From: Flavobacterium marginilacus
Lineage (GTDB): Bacteria > Bacteroidota > Bacteroidia > Flavobacteriales > Flavobacteriaceae
Direction of reading: 5' to 3'
Length of the DNA stretch: 64,000 nucleotides
Assembly (NCBI RefSeq): GCF_026870155.1
Contig: NZ_CP113975.1
Location: forward strand, 3,782,001 to 3,846,000
The notes under the pieces are model-generated. The model had not been told where the DNA came from, searched no databases, and was given only the letters and a program-made list of their open reading frames with translations. A program made the position numbers and the translations under genes. Within the stretch, counting starts at the first letter, position 1. Every line of letters starts with the position of its first letter. Below, piece after piece: positions 16,984 to 26,028 of the stretch.

Positions 16984-18122
16984 ATGCTTATGAAAAAATA
17001 TTATATTTTCTTACTGATATTCAGTTACTCAAACATGTTTTCTCAAGATCTATTTAAGCAAATTGAGAACGCTAAGACAGGTAACTTCAAGGATGCTCTC
17101 TACAACATAATTCAATTGTCAACAAAAAATCTTTCTGAAAAAGAGAAAACTTTAGAATTGAATAGTACACTTTTTAAAATTATGTATAATGCTGATATAT
17201 CAAAATTATCAGATTTGACTATCGAAAAATCTTATTTTTTAAGGAACTTTCAAATTAATACTAAAGCTAATTTTGATGAAAATTATAAATATACAGGCTT
17301 TTCAGGAGGTTTTACTTTTGCAATTGTCAATGATAGAGATAGTTTAACAATCAATTTGGCTAGAACTTTATATGGCAAGCATAGGGAAGAATTCATCAGA
17401 ACTTTCCAAAAAATACAATCTGATTTAGCAATTGGTTTGCGAGATGAAAAGAAACTTGACTTACTAAACAAAGCTAGTGAAGATATTATAAATGCTACTG
17501 TTGTAAATGATACAACTGGTAATCCTTATTACACTAAAATTCAAACGGAGTTCAAAAAAATATCTAAATCACTTTCTGAACTTGACGATAAAGCCGCAAA
17601 ACCTGAAGAAATTAATGAATATGTAGCGGCATTGAATAAAATCCGAAAATCCGAAAATCCGAAATTGATAAAATTGCAAGCAAACCTCTTTGGACTATTG
17701 CAGCAGATGGTTCAACAAATACAGATGGAAAATTCAATAAATGTTCAGCAAGTTCGGTTTTTTTAAAAGGAATTGCTAAATCGACTCAAGAAATAGATAT
17801 AAGGGGAACTTTTACTTATGCTGATACTACTTTAGTTAGCATGCCAAGGATTTCATTTAATGGAAAGGCAGGTTTAAACTTTATAGTAATGAGAAACCAA
17901 CCTGAAAAAACTAGTTGTTTTGAAATTAAAGCATTAGGAGAATATACTAAAATCTATAAAAACGTATTGCCAGATGAAGATGATGAAACCATTACTGCCA
18001 ATTTAGAATTTAGAATACGATTAGCTAAAGATCTATGGATTCCAATTACTGTTAAATACGACACAGAAAGATCAAATTTCCTTGGCTTTCTCAATATCAC
18101 CTACAATTTTGGTAGAATATAG
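16984..18122 (+). pseudogene. Secreted protein, frameshifted at a triple 8-bp repeat (possible phase-variable gene)
   Basis: The first frame (16984-17766) encodes a signal peptide (KKYYIFLLIFSYSNMFSQ) and a helical region. The sensible continuation lies in another frame, from about 17662 to 18122, with KPLWTIAADGSTNTDGKFNK and a beta-rich end (FLGFLNITYNFGRI). The switch point is three perfect tandem copies of AAAATCCG (17638-17661). Removing one copy restores a single frame of 376 residues; five copies would do so too. The gene is therefore off as sequenced. The restored C-terminus looks like outer-membrane beta-strands. An alternative start is the ATG at 16990. No family was recognised. Confidence 0.7.
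17638..17661 (+). repeat. Tandem 8-bp repeat, three copies, inside a coding region
   Basis: AAAATCCG occurs three times without a mismatch. The unit length is not a multiple of three, so gain or loss of one unit changes the reading frame of the surrounding gene. Confidence 0.95.
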
Positions 18123-18171
18123 CTGATAGTAGTGAATTTAAAAACAACAGAACCATTAAATAAAAAACATC

Positions 18172-19005
18172 ATGGAAAATAAAGATTTTTGGGATAAATT
18201 GGGGGTCATTGGTACATTTTTATCAACTACACTCATCGCTATTTTTAGTACAGTTGTAACTTACCAAACCTCTAGGCTAACGAATAAGGTAGAAACTTTC
18301 GAGAAAAAGATTGAAGAAAACAAAATGATTGGAGAATTGATACAAAAATTATCTTCTGACACCATGAAGACAACAATAAACTCTGATTTCACTTTATTAA
18401 CACTAGAAAGGTACTTACGTAATAATGCGGAAAATGGAGAATTAACCATTCAGGATAAAGAAATGTTAGTTGGTTTTGCTGAATCGCTTATATTAAATAG
18501 CAATAAAAAAGTCGCTATAAACACCGAGGAAATATCATACAAAATACCTCGCGACTTTTTATTTAAGTATGACACTCTTAAATGGAACAAAATTGTCAGT
18601 TTGTATGGTGTAGAAAAAACAAATTCAGTGTATCCAAAAATCACCTACAACTCAACCATTAAATTACAGCAACCAGTTTCTCAAGTAGATGATAGTTTAA
18701 AATCTTCGCTTATCAGTTCGATTCTAAAAAAGATAGTTTATATTCAATATGCTCCTACGTTTGAAACAAAAAATGCAGAAAATCTGCAACAGAACTTTAA
18801 AAACAATCAATGGGCAGCTCCAAGAATCGATAAAGTAAAGGGAAATTATAATAATATTATTAAATATTTTCATCCTGAAGATGAAGGAATCGCAATAGAA
18901 GCAAATAAAATATTGGATAATAAATATAAAATTGTTCCTTCTATTACTTCAAAATACCAAAAAATTGTGCCTAAGGGACAAATTGAGGTATGGGCGTCAA
19001 ATTAA
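18172..19005 (+). CDS. Membrane-anchored protein of unknown function
   Basis: A 277-residue protein with one N-terminal membrane helix (about 10-31, LGVIGTFLSTTLIAIFSTVV), then a probable coiled coil (TNKVETFEKKIEENKMIGEL), a middle region, and a C-terminal segment running from YFHPEDEGIAIEANKIL to PKGQIEVWAS. The last part resembles a small alpha/beta domain that I have seen at the C-termini of other bacterial proteins but cannot name. It is the last gene of the accessory module, 49 bases after the frameshifted gene, and is followed by a strong terminator. Confidence 0.6.
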   Translation: MENKDFWDKLGVIGTFLSTTLIAIFSTVVTYQTSRLTNKVETFEKKIEENKMIGELIQKLSSDTMKTTINSDFTLLTLERYLRNNAENGELTIQDKEMLVGFAESLILNSNKKVAINTEEISYKIPRDFLFKYDTLKWNKIVSLYGVEKTNSVYPKITYNSTIKLQQPVSQVDDSLKSSLISSILKKIVYIQYAPTFETKNAENLQQNFKNNQWAAPRIDKVKGNYNNIIKYFHPEDEGIAIEANKILDNKYKIVPSITSKYQKIVPKGQIEVWASN

Positions 19006-19040
19006 TATAATTCATAATCAGCTCTCTAAGAATAAGTCAA

Positions 19041-19084
19041 TCCCGATAAACACCATTCTAAATAGTAATTATCGGGACTTTTTT
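19041..19084 (+). terminator. Intrinsic terminator closing the accessory module
   Basis: The stem TCCCGATAA / TTATCGGGA is followed by C and six T, 36 bases after the stop codon of the preceding gene. Confidence 0.8.
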
Positions 19085-19097
19085 ATAGTTATAAAAA

Positions 19098-20261
19098 TTA
19101 TTCAGAAGCAATCTGAAACTTCGTTCTCTTGCTTCCTTCATACATTTCATATTTCACCAATCTGGCTTCAATACTGGCATTGAAAAGTTTTATTTTTCGG
19201 GAAGGTTTCAATCCAACAAATTTCAAGGCTTCCAGGTTTCCTGTGATGAACCAGGCATTTGTTCCAGGATAATTTTTCTTTAGAGTATCGCCAATGTTTT
19301 TATAGAATTCTTCCATGTGTATGTCCAAACGTTCATCATACGGCGGATTGAAAACCATTTGTAATTTTCCCTGCGAATTCTTCTCTGTATCAAAGAAGTT
19401 ATTTTCCTGTATAGAAACATACTCAGACAAATTAGCATTTCTCACATTGTCTTTTGCTTTCTGAACTGCAGATGGCGCTTTGTCATAACCTTTTATAGTA
19501 TAATGAAACTCACGAACGCGCTTCAATAAACTATCCTGAATATTATCAAACAAACCATTGTCCCAATCGTTCCATTTTTCAAAAGCAAATTCTTTACGAT
19601 TAATATTCGCAGGAATATTGCAGGCAATCATTGCAGCTTCAACCAGGAAAGTCCCGGAACCGCACATCGGATCCAAGAAATCTGTCTGACCATCCCAACC
19701 TGAAAGCAGTAAAATTCCAGCAGCTAAAACTTCGTTTATAGGAGCAATATTAGTAGCGGTTCTATAGCCTCGCTGATGTAATGAATTTCCAGAGGTATCT
19801 AATGAAACCGAAACCTGATCTTTATCAATATGAATATTAATTCTTAAATCTGGAAAAGCTTTATCAATGCTTGGACGCTGACCCGTTCTTTCTCTAAACT
19901 GATCTACAATCGCATCTTTACATTTTTGTGACACATATTCCGAGTGATTAAAATACTCCGAATGCACCGTAGTATCAATCACAAAAGTCTGGTTTGCATT
20001 GATATATTTTGACCAATTCGTCCCGCGAATTCCTTTATATAAATCTTGTTCGTTTTTTGCCTTAAAAAAATAAATTGGTTTCAAAATCTTCAACGCCGTA
20101 CGCAAAGACAAATTGGCTTTGTACATAAATCCTTTGTCACCCTTAAAACTCACCATTCTCACCCCCTGCTCCACGTCCTGAGCTCCCAGCATTTGCAGTT
20201 CTTTTGCCAGTATTTCTTCAAAACCAAAAAAGGTTTTGGCAATCATCTTAAAATTCTCCAT
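19098..20261 (-). CDS. THUMP-domain RNA methyltransferase (RlmL N-terminal/TrmN-like)
   Basis: A 387-residue class I SAM-dependent RNA methylase. A ferredoxin-like and THUMP region (about 1-160, IAKTFFGFEEILAKEL, VSVSLDTSGNSLHQRGY) precedes the Rossmann domain with DFLDPMCGSGTFLVEAA (SAM site) and the NPPY motif (MVFNPPYDERLD) of N6-adenine or N2-guanine methylases. It resembles the RlmL guanine-N2 methylase half. The ATG at 20261 (MENFKMIAKTFFG) is preferred over an in-frame TTG at 20294. It is convergent with the accessory module. Confidence 0.85.
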   Translation of the reverse strand: MENFKMIAKTFFGFEEILAKELQMLGAQDVEQGVRMVSFKGDKGFMYKANLSLRTALKILKPIYFFKAKNEQDLYKGIRGTNWSKYINANQTFVIDTTVHSEYFNHSEYVSQKCKDAIVDQFRERTGQRPSIDKAFPDLRINIHIDKDQVSVSLDTSGNSLHQRGYRTATNIAPINEVLAAGILLLSGWDGQTDFLDPMCGSGTFLVEAAMIACNIPANINRKEFAFEKWNDWDNGLFDNIQDSLLKRVREFHYTIKGYDKAPSAVQKAKDNVRNANLSEYVSIQENNFFDTEKNSQGKLQMVFNPPYDERLDIHMEEFYKNIGDTLKKNYPGTNAWFITGNLEALKFVGLKPSRKIKLFNASIEARLVKYEMYEGSKRTKFQIASE

Positions 20262-20374
20262 CTCTCTGTATAAATTCCAATAATTAAATTTCAAGTCCCA
20301 AACGGCCCGAAATAGTATATTTTCTGCAAAAATACACTAAATTTGCGGGACTTAAATTAATTGAAAAAGAATAA

Positions 20375-21139
20375 ATGTCCGATTCTGTAAATAACAAAGC
20401 ACAAATTAACCCTGCCAATCCCGAAAATTGGTTTGCCTCTTGGTTCGACAGTCCTTATTACCACATACTTTACAAAGAAAGAAATTATAGAGAAGCCCAG
20501 CTGTTTATGGACAATCTCACCCATTACCTAAATCTTCCTGAGAAAGCCAAAGTGCTGGATTTAGCCTGTGGAAAAGGGCGGCATTCTATCTATTTAAACC
20601 AATTAGGCTTCGACGTTATCGGTGCCGATTTATCCGAAAACAGCATAAAAGAAGCCCAAATAAACAGCAACGCAACTCTGCATTTTCAGGTACACGATAT
20701 GCGTGAGGTTTTTGAAGATAAGTTTGATGCTATTTTCAATTTATTTACCAGTTTTGGTTATTTTGAAAACGATGAGGATAACCTCACCACTCTAAAAGCT
20801 ATCAAGGAAAGCTTATCCGAATATGGTTTTGCAGTAATCGATTTTATGAATGTTACCAATGTACTCAATAACTTGGTTCCCGAAGAAGTAAAACACGTAG
20901 ACGGAATCGATTTTCACATCAAACGCTATCTGAAAGACGGACATATTTACAAGGAAATTGATTTTGAAGACAAAGATCAAAAATATCATTTCACTGAAAA
21001 AGTAAAAGCGCTTACGCTAAAGGACTTTGAAGAAATGATGAACGAAGCCGACATATTTTTACTGGATATTTTTGGTGATTATAAGCTGAAAAAATTCCAC
21101 AAAACCGAAAGCGAAAGATTGATTATGATTTTTAAGTAA
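20375..21139 (+). CDS. Class I SAM-dependent methyltransferase
   Basis: A 254-residue protein with the SAM-binding motif VLDLACGKGRHSIYLNQLG, motif II VIGADLSENSI, and motif IV FDAIFNLFTSFGYF. The C-terminal half resembles small-molecule methyltransferases of the Methyltransf_25 type. The substrate is unknown. A TAAATTTG sequence (20338-20345) about 30 bases upstream fits a -7 promoter box. It is divergent from the RNA methyltransferase, with a gap of about 113 bases. Confidence 0.82.
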   Translation: MSDSVNNKAQINPANPENWFASWFDSPYYHILYKERNYREAQLFMDNLTHYLNLPEKAKVLDLACGKGRHSIYLNQLGFDVIGADLSENSIKEAQINSNATLHFQVHDMREVFEDKFDAIFNLFTSFGYFENDEDNLTTLKAIKESLSEYGFAVIDFMNVTNVLNNLVPEEVKHVDGIDFHIKRYLKDGHIYKEIDFEDKDQKYHFTEKVKALTLKDFEEMMNEADIFLLDIFGDYKLKKFHKTESERLIMIFK

Positions 21140-21238
21140 TTGTTTAATCGAGCAATTGTTTAACTCTTTAATCGGTTAAACAAATACCACAATTAAACGA
21201 TAAAACAAATAAACAGTTCAACAAATCAACAACAAAAA

Positions 21239-21907
21239 ATGAACTACCTTTTACCTTTACTTTCCGTGCTTCTTGGTTACTTTATTGCCTTGTTTTTAAA
21301 GCCAAAAAGTAAAACCAATCTAAAGCTTCTGCTTGCTTTTAGCGGTTCGTTCCTGTTATCGCTTACAGTGATGCATTTACTACCGGAAGTTTACGAAAGC
21401 CACAATCACAATATTGGCGTATTTATAATGCTGGGGATTTTGTTCCAGATCATACTGGAATTTTTCTCCAAAGGTGCTGAACACGGTCATGTCCATGGCC
21501 ACGACAAAATGTACCAAATTCCGTGGTTGTTGTTCATCAGTCTTTGTATTCACGCTTTTTTGGAAGGATTTCCAGTAAGTCATCATCAAGATTTAGCATT
21601 AGGGATAGCCATTCATCACTTCCCTATTGCCATTATTCTGACGACCTTTTTCATCAATGCATCACTCAGCCGAAATGCAATCTTTTTCTTCATGATCACC
21701 TTTGCTGTCATGACGCCGCTAGGCACCGTTGCTTCTGATTTCATTCCGCAATTGAATGATTATTACACAGAAATAACCGCCGTAGTCATTGGGATTTTAT
21801 TCCACATTTCATCCACTATCATTTTTGAAAGCAGTGAAGGACACAAATTCAATATCGCCAAAGTTTCGATGATTGTAATTGGGATTGTATTGGCTTGCTT
21901 TTTATAA
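21239..21907 (+). CDS. ZIP family divalent metal transporter
   Basis: A 222-residue inner-membrane protein with about seven hydrophobic helices. Metal-site residues in helices IV and V are HAFLEGFPVSHH and GIAIHHFPIAIIL, the ZIP signature (H-x-x-x-E-G and H-x-x-P). A histidine-rich cytoplasmic loop (GAEHGHVHGHDK) typical of ZIP proteins lies between helices III and IV. It probably imports zinc or another divalent metal. It is shorter than many ZIPs but complete in its core motifs. Confidence 0.88.
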   Translation: MNYLLPLLSVLLGYFIALFLKPKSKTNLKLLLAFSGSFLLSLTVMHLLPEVYESHNHNIGVFIMLGILFQIILEFFSKGAEHGHVHGHDKMYQIPWLLFISLCIHAFLEGFPVSHHQDLALGIAIHHFPIAIILTTFFINASLSRNAIFFFMITFAVMTPLGTVASDFIPQLNDYYTEITAVVIGILFHISSTIIFESSEGHKFNIAKVSMIVIGIVLACFL

Positions 21908-21964
21908 ATTTGGGCGTGCCACGAAAGTGCTATAAACAAGTTTGATAATAAATCACAAAAGAAC

Positions 21965-22453
21965 ATGGGATTTAAACATTTATTTAAAGTAAAATTGAAT
22001 TGGATTTCAGTTCCAAAAGAAACAATTTCGACTTCAAAAAAACACCTTAAAAACCATCAGATTACCATTGAAGGAAAAGAAATTTTAAACCTCTCGGCCG
22101 CCAAAGCATTCAAAGGAGATCCTAATTTATACAATCCCGAAGATTTATTATTGAGCGCTGTGGTTTCCTGTCACATGATGTCTTATTTGTATATCTCCTC
22201 CCAAAACGGAATTGATGTCCTTTCCTATCAGGACGATGCCGAAGCCACTCTCGAAGTTTCAGAAAATGGCTCGGGGCGTTTTATAGAAGTACGATTGTAT
22301 CCAAAAGTTGTAATTCAGCAAAAAGAAAAAATTGCCGAAGCGTTAGAATTGCATTCCAAAGCAAACGAACTTTGTTTTATCGCAAATTCGTGTAATTTTA
22401 AAATTGTTCACTTTCCAGCTTGTACCAATTCTGCTGTTATCGAAAACTTCTGA
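21965..22453 (+). CDS. OsmC family protein
   Basis: A 162-residue OsmC/Ohr superfamily protein with the two redox cysteines Cys69 (LLLSAVVSCHMMSYLYI) and Cys137 (KANELCFIANS), the usual pair for reducing organic peroxides. It differs clearly from the OsmC protein at 9438-9848 and resembles YhfA-like OsmC branches. It follows the ZIP transporter gene by 57 bases and may share its transcript. Confidence 0.85.
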   Translation: MGFKHLFKVKLNWISVPKETISTSKKHLKNHQITIEGKEILNLSAAKAFKGDPNLYNPEDLLLSAVVSCHMMSYLYISSQNGIDVLSYQDDAEATLEVSENGSGRFIEVRLYPKVVIQQKEKIAEALELHSKANELCFIANSCNFKIVHFPACTNSAVIENF

Positions 22454-22565
22454 AGCAAATAATTCCATTTTCGTTGTAGCTTCCTGCAACAAATCCGTTA
22501 TATTTACAAAACAACGAAAATAGAATTCTTCTCTATATTTATAGAACTGAACATAAAATCAACAA

Positions 22566-23741
22566 ATGACAACATCTATCATTATATCAATATGTCTGTT
22601 ATTGATTCTTGCCTATATATTCGATATCACTTCATCAAAAACAAAAATCCCTTCGGTTATATTACTACTAATCGTGGGCTGGGCAGTAAAACAGGGAACT
22701 GATTTTTTTGAAATTCGGGTGCCAAATTTAACCTCAATATTACCCGTTCTAGGAACTGTTGGACTTATTTTAATTGTTCTGGAGGGCTCTTTAGAATTGG
22801 AATTAAACAAATCAAAACTTCCATTTATTGGCAAAACAGCACTTGTTGCTATAATACCAATGCTCCTTTTTAGCTTTGGACTTGCATTTGCTTTTTATTA
22901 TTTTGGTAATATTTCTTTCAAAATCGGATTGGCTAATGCTATTCCGCTTGCCGTAATCAGCAGTGCGATTGCTATTCCGAGTGCACAGAATCTTATCTCA
23001 AAAAATAAAGAGTTCATCACTTATGAAAGCAGTTTATCGGATATTTTTGGAGTAATCCTTTTTAATTTTATTACACTCAATGACGATATTGGGGCTTCGT
23101 CAGTAGGTGGTTTTGTTTTTGAAATACTTGTGATTCTTATCATATCATTTGTGGCAACGCTGGGACTTGCGTTTTTATTAAGCAAAATAAAACATCCGGT
23201 AAAATTTATTCCCATCATATTAAGTATCGTACTCATATATGCTGTTACTAAAATTTACCATTTACCAGGGCTGATTTTCATACTTCTTTTTGGTATTTTT
23301 CTGGGTAATCTTGACGAGATTAAAAGCAATAAATTTATTCAAAAACTACAGCCAGACCTTTTGAATAAAGAAGTTCATAAATTCCACGAACTTACCACAG
23401 AAATTGCTTTTTTAGTAAGAGCTTTATTTTTTCTGCTGTTTGGCTACTTAATAGAAACGAAAGAATTATTAAACACAGCAACCATCGTCTGGGCAATTGG
23501 AATTTGTTCCGGAATATTCGCTTTGCGTTACATCACTCTTAAAGCATTTAAAATCAACATCAAACCTTCTTTATTTATTGCTCCAAGAGGTCTGATTACC
23601 ATTTTACTTTTCCTTTCAATTCCTGACAATCAAGTGATTGATTTAGTCAATAATTCATTGGTAATACAAGTCATAATTCTGAGTGCATTAGTAATGATGT
23701 CTGGACTTATGAGCCATAAAACAGAGGATGAAAACAATTAA
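22566..23741 (+). CDS. Cation:proton antiporter (CPA family)
   Basis: A 391-residue membrane protein with about eleven to twelve helices. The region VLEGSLELELNKSKLPFIGK and the helix pair AIPLAVISSAIAIPSAQNLI and YESSLSDIFGVILFNF, with an Asp in the ion-translocation position, fit Na+/H+ or K+/H+ antiporters of the CPA1/CPA2 type. There is no C-terminal RCK/TrkA nucleotide-binding domain; the protein ends soon after the last helix (SGLMSHKTEDENN). Ion specificity is not predictable. Confidence 0.85.
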   Translation: MTTSIIISICLLLILAYIFDITSSKTKIPSVILLLIVGWAVKQGTDFFEIRVPNLTSILPVLGTVGLILIVLEGSLELELNKSKLPFIGKTALVAIIPMLLFSFGLAFAFYYFGNISFKIGLANAIPLAVISSAIAIPSAQNLISKNKEFITYESSLSDIFGVILFNFITLNDDIGASSVGGFVFEILVILIISFVATLGLAFLLSKIKHPVKFIPIILSIVLIYAVTKIYHLPGLIFILLFGIFLGNLDEIKSNKFIQKLQPDLLNKEVHKFHELTTEIAFLVRALFFLLFGYLIETKELLNTATIVWAIGICSGIFALRYITLKAFKINIKPSLFIAPRGLITILLFLSIPDNQVIDLVNNSLVIQVIILSALVMMSGLMSHKTEDENN

Positions 23742-23849
23742 AATCATCTTCTAAAATTTATCTTATAAGACGTTTTCTGCTATTAATTTATTTAAGTTTG
23801 TAATACTAAATAAACTGTGTTTGTTTTACACTTTTGAACCTTAAAAACA

Positions 23850-24665
23850 ATGACTTTCACCAAAACCACCGAGCAATCCTCAAAATACGAACATTTAGAA
23901 AAAATGTCCGTTCGAGAATTAATAACCAATATCAACAAAGAAGACCAAACCGTACCTATTGCCGTCGAAAAAGCTTTACCGCAGATAGAAACACTCGTAA
24001 CCGAAATTGTTGCCAAAATGAAACTGGGCGGACGCTTATTTTACATTGGAGCAGGAACTTCAGGACGTTTGGGTGTTGTTGATGCTTCTGAATGTCCTCC
24101 TACTTTTGGAGTACCGTTCGATCTGGTTGTCGGCATCATAGCTGGTGGTGACAAAGCCATCCGCAGAGCCGTAGAAAACGCTGAGGATAACGCAACCCAA
24201 GCCTGGATTGACTTACAGGAATTCAATATTAATGAAAATGATGTGGTTATTGGCATCGCCGCGTCGGGAACAACTCCCTATGTTATTGGAGGATTACAAG
24301 CCTGCAACGAAAAAAACATCAGCACTGGAAGCATTTCCTGCAACGCTGGGAGCCCGCTTTCGCAAACGGCAAAATTCCCTATCGAAGTTATTGTCGGTCC
24401 TGAATTTGTAACAGGAAGCTCCCGAATGAAAGCAGGAACTGCACAAAAATTGGTTCTGAATATGATCTCGACAGCTACGATGATTCAGCTCGGAAAAGTG
24501 AAAGGAAACAAAATGGTCGATATGCAATTGAGCAATAACAAACTTGTAGACCGCGGTGTAAAAATGATTATGGAAGAAATTCCGGTAACCTACGAAGAAG
24601 GTTCTGAACTGCTTGCAAAATACGGAAGCGTGAGAAAAGCAGTAGATTTTTATAATGGACAGTAA
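23850..24665 (+). CDS. murQ: N-acetylmuramic acid 6-phosphate etherase
   Basis: A 271-residue SIS-domain lyase that removes lactate from MurNAc-6-phosphate to give GlcNAc-6-phosphate in peptidoglycan recycling. The signature GAGTSGRLGVVDASECPPTF contains the catalytic Glu, and GSSRMKAGTAQKLVLNMI and DMQLSNNKLVDRG follow in order, as in all MurQ proteins. The length is slightly below the usual 300 residues at the C-terminus, as in other Bacteroidota. It is followed closely by a DUF6095 gene. Confidence 0.93.
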   Translation: MTFTKTTEQSSKYEHLEKMSVRELITNINKEDQTVPIAVEKALPQIETLVTEIVAKMKLGGRLFYIGAGTSGRLGVVDASECPPTFGVPFDLVVGIIAGGDKAIRRAVENAEDNATQAWIDLQEFNINENDVVIGIAASGTTPYVIGGLQACNEKNISTGSISCNAGSPLSQTAKFPIEVIVGPEFVTGSSRMKAGTAQKLVLNMISTATMIQLGKVKGNKMVDMQLSNNKLVDRGVKMIMEEIPVTYEEGSELLAKYGSVRKAVDFYNGQ

Positions 24666-24693
24666 ACTGATTTCATATAACAGATAGCAAAAA

Positions 24694-24912
24694 ATGGCAA
24701 ATAAAGAACTTTTGGCAAAGGGAGTAAAATACTTAACAGGAGCTTTACCTCTTATGTTCATTGGACCATCCGTAATTTACAATGCATTTATGAATCAGCA
24801 TACCAATTGGCATTATTTGGTTTTGGGCATTGGAATCATTGCCTGTATCGCATCAATATATTTAATGTTTACAGGGTTGAAAATAATAATGAAAGGCATA
24901 TTTAACGACTAA
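24694..24912 (+). CDS. DUF6095 family small membrane protein
   Basis: A 72-residue protein with two hydrophobic helices (ALPLMFIGPSVIYNAFM and LVLGIGIIACIASIYLMF) separated by NQHTNWHY, the pattern I know from flavobacterial DUF6095. It starts 28 bases after murQ and is probably cotranscribed. The function is unknown. Confidence 0.75.
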   Translation: MANKELLAKGVKYLTGALPLMFIGPSVIYNAFMNQHTNWHYLVLGIGIIACIASIYLMFTGLKIIMKGIFND

Positions 24913-24938
24913 TTTGTATCTTTACAAAAATTACAATT

Positions 24939-25169
24939 ATGGATATTCAAGCCGAAATAAATTGGATTCATCAAGAAATTGATAAAGTAAAAGACCCTAG
25001 CTTCATAGAAAAAATGAAACATCTTTTGCAATCGATAAACACTCCTGCTGAGACAACAGCTACAGAATACAACGCTGATATTGAAAATGCGCTGGATAAT
25101 ATCAAAAAAGGTAATTTTTATACCGAAGATGAAGCTAAGGCTATTTCAAAAAAATGGGGAAGAAAATAA
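24939..25169 (+). CDS. Antitoxin of a ParE-type toxin-antitoxin pair
   Basis: A 76-residue acidic protein, mostly helical (MDIQAEINWIHQEIDKVKDP), with a C-terminal segment of the type that wraps the toxin (EDEAKAISKKWGRK). Such short Bacteroidota antitoxins lack a clear DNA-binding motif. Its last 16 bases overlap the start of the toxin gene, a typical translational coupling. The assignment rests mainly on this arrangement. Confidence 0.75.
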   Translation: MDIQAEINWIHQEIDKVKDPSFIEKMKHLLQSINTPAETTATEYNADIENALDNIKKGNFYTEDEAKAISKKWGRK

Positions 25170-25468
25170 TCTGGTCAAATGATGCTTTAACACAACTGGA
25201 AGATATTCACTTTTACATTTTTTTCGAAAGTAAATCGATTCATATTGCAGACAAAGTTGTCGACACCATTTTTGAAAGTACTGAAATATTAAAAACTCAG
25301 CCTGAAATTTTCAAACTCGATGCACAAAAAATTAATAATGACGGCAGCTTCAGAGTTTACTATATTTATGATTATAGTATCTCTTACCGAATTACTGAGA
25401 ACTCTATTCAAATTCTCCGTGTCAGACATAATGCACGCAAAACTAAAAAACTCCCATGGAAGACCTGA
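25154..25468 (+). CDS. RelE/ParE-type toxin
   Basis: A 104-residue basic protein of the RelE/ParE fold: IIWSNDALTQLEDIHFYI at the N-terminus (ParE pattern W-S-x-x-A-x-x-x-L), the central FRVYYIYDYSISYRI strand pair, and the C-terminal strand IQILRVRHNARK. ParE members poison DNA gyrase and RelE members cleave mRNA; the ILRVRHNAR end and the lack of an obvious RelE catalytic set favour ParE. Its 3' end overlaps a Qnr-like pentapeptide gene by 13 bases. Confidence 0.83.
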   Translation: MGKKIIWSNDALTQLEDIHFYIFFESKSIHIADKVVDTIFESTEILKTQPEIFKLDAQKINNDGSFRVYYIYDYSISYRITENSIQILRVRHNARKTKKLPWKT

Positions 25469-26028
25469 TACACATTCAAAAAACATTTGAAAAAATAACT
25501 TATATAGGTAAGAGAATTAACAATCGTGAATTTGAAGACTGCGTTTTCAAGAATTGTGATTTCTCTAATAGTGATTTCTCTAACAATAGTTTTATGGACT
25601 GCGAATTCATAGAATGCAACTTATCGATGACCCAATTGGGAGGTTCCAGCCTGAAGACTGTTAACTTCAGAAACTGTAAACTAATGGGGATTCAGTTTCA
25701 GGATTGTCAGGATTTTTTATTTAATGTGCAGTTTCAGGATTGTATTTTGGATTATAGTTCTTTTGCAAATAAAAAAATGCCGAAAACCAAATTCAATTCC
25801 TGCTCGCTGAAAGAAGTTACTTTTATCGGAACTAATTTAACCCAATCGGTTTTTGGAAACTGTAATTTGGACAATGCCGTTTTTAATGACACCATTTTAG
25901 CAGGTGCCGATTTTATCACCGCTTATAACTATAAAATTGATCCCGAATACAACCCAATGAAAAAAGCTAAATTTTCCAGTCAGGGAATTGCGGGGCTTTT
26001 GGACAAATATGATATAAAAATTGAGTAA
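25456..26028 (+). CDS. Pentapeptide repeat protein (Qnr/McbG-like)
   Basis: A 190-residue protein made of tandem A(D/N)LXX-type repeats: CVFKNCDFSNSDFSNNSF, CEFIECNLSMTQLGGSSL, VNFRNCKLMGIQF, AKFSSQGIAGLLDKYDIKIE. It forms a right-handed quadrilateral beta-helix with an irregular break near DFLFNVQFQDCILD and a C-terminal end typical of Qnr-type proteins. Qnr and McbG members mimic DNA and protect gyrase. Here it overlaps a ParE-type toxin gene by 13 bases, so it may be the third member of a toxin-antitoxin operon. Quinolone resistance is not implied. Confidence 0.82.
   Translation: MEDLIHIQKTFEKITYIGKRINNREFEDCVFKNCDFSNSDFSNNSFMDCEFIECNLSMTQLGGSSLKTVNFRNCKLMGIQFQDCQDFLFNVQFQDCILDYSSFANKKMPKTKFNSCSLKEVTFIGTNLTQSVFGNCNLDNAVFNDTILAGADFITAYNYKIDPEYNPMKKAKFSSQGIAGLLDKYDIKIE

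Noticed and set aside
14745..19005. Complete prophage
   Set aside because: No integrase, terminase, capsid or tail genes and no attachment-site repeats were seen; only lysis-like genes are present.
25456..26028. Quinolone-resistance determinant (qnr)
   Set aside because: The fold is Qnr-like, but chromosomal pentapeptide proteins of this length are common in flavobacteria and nothing shows resistance function.
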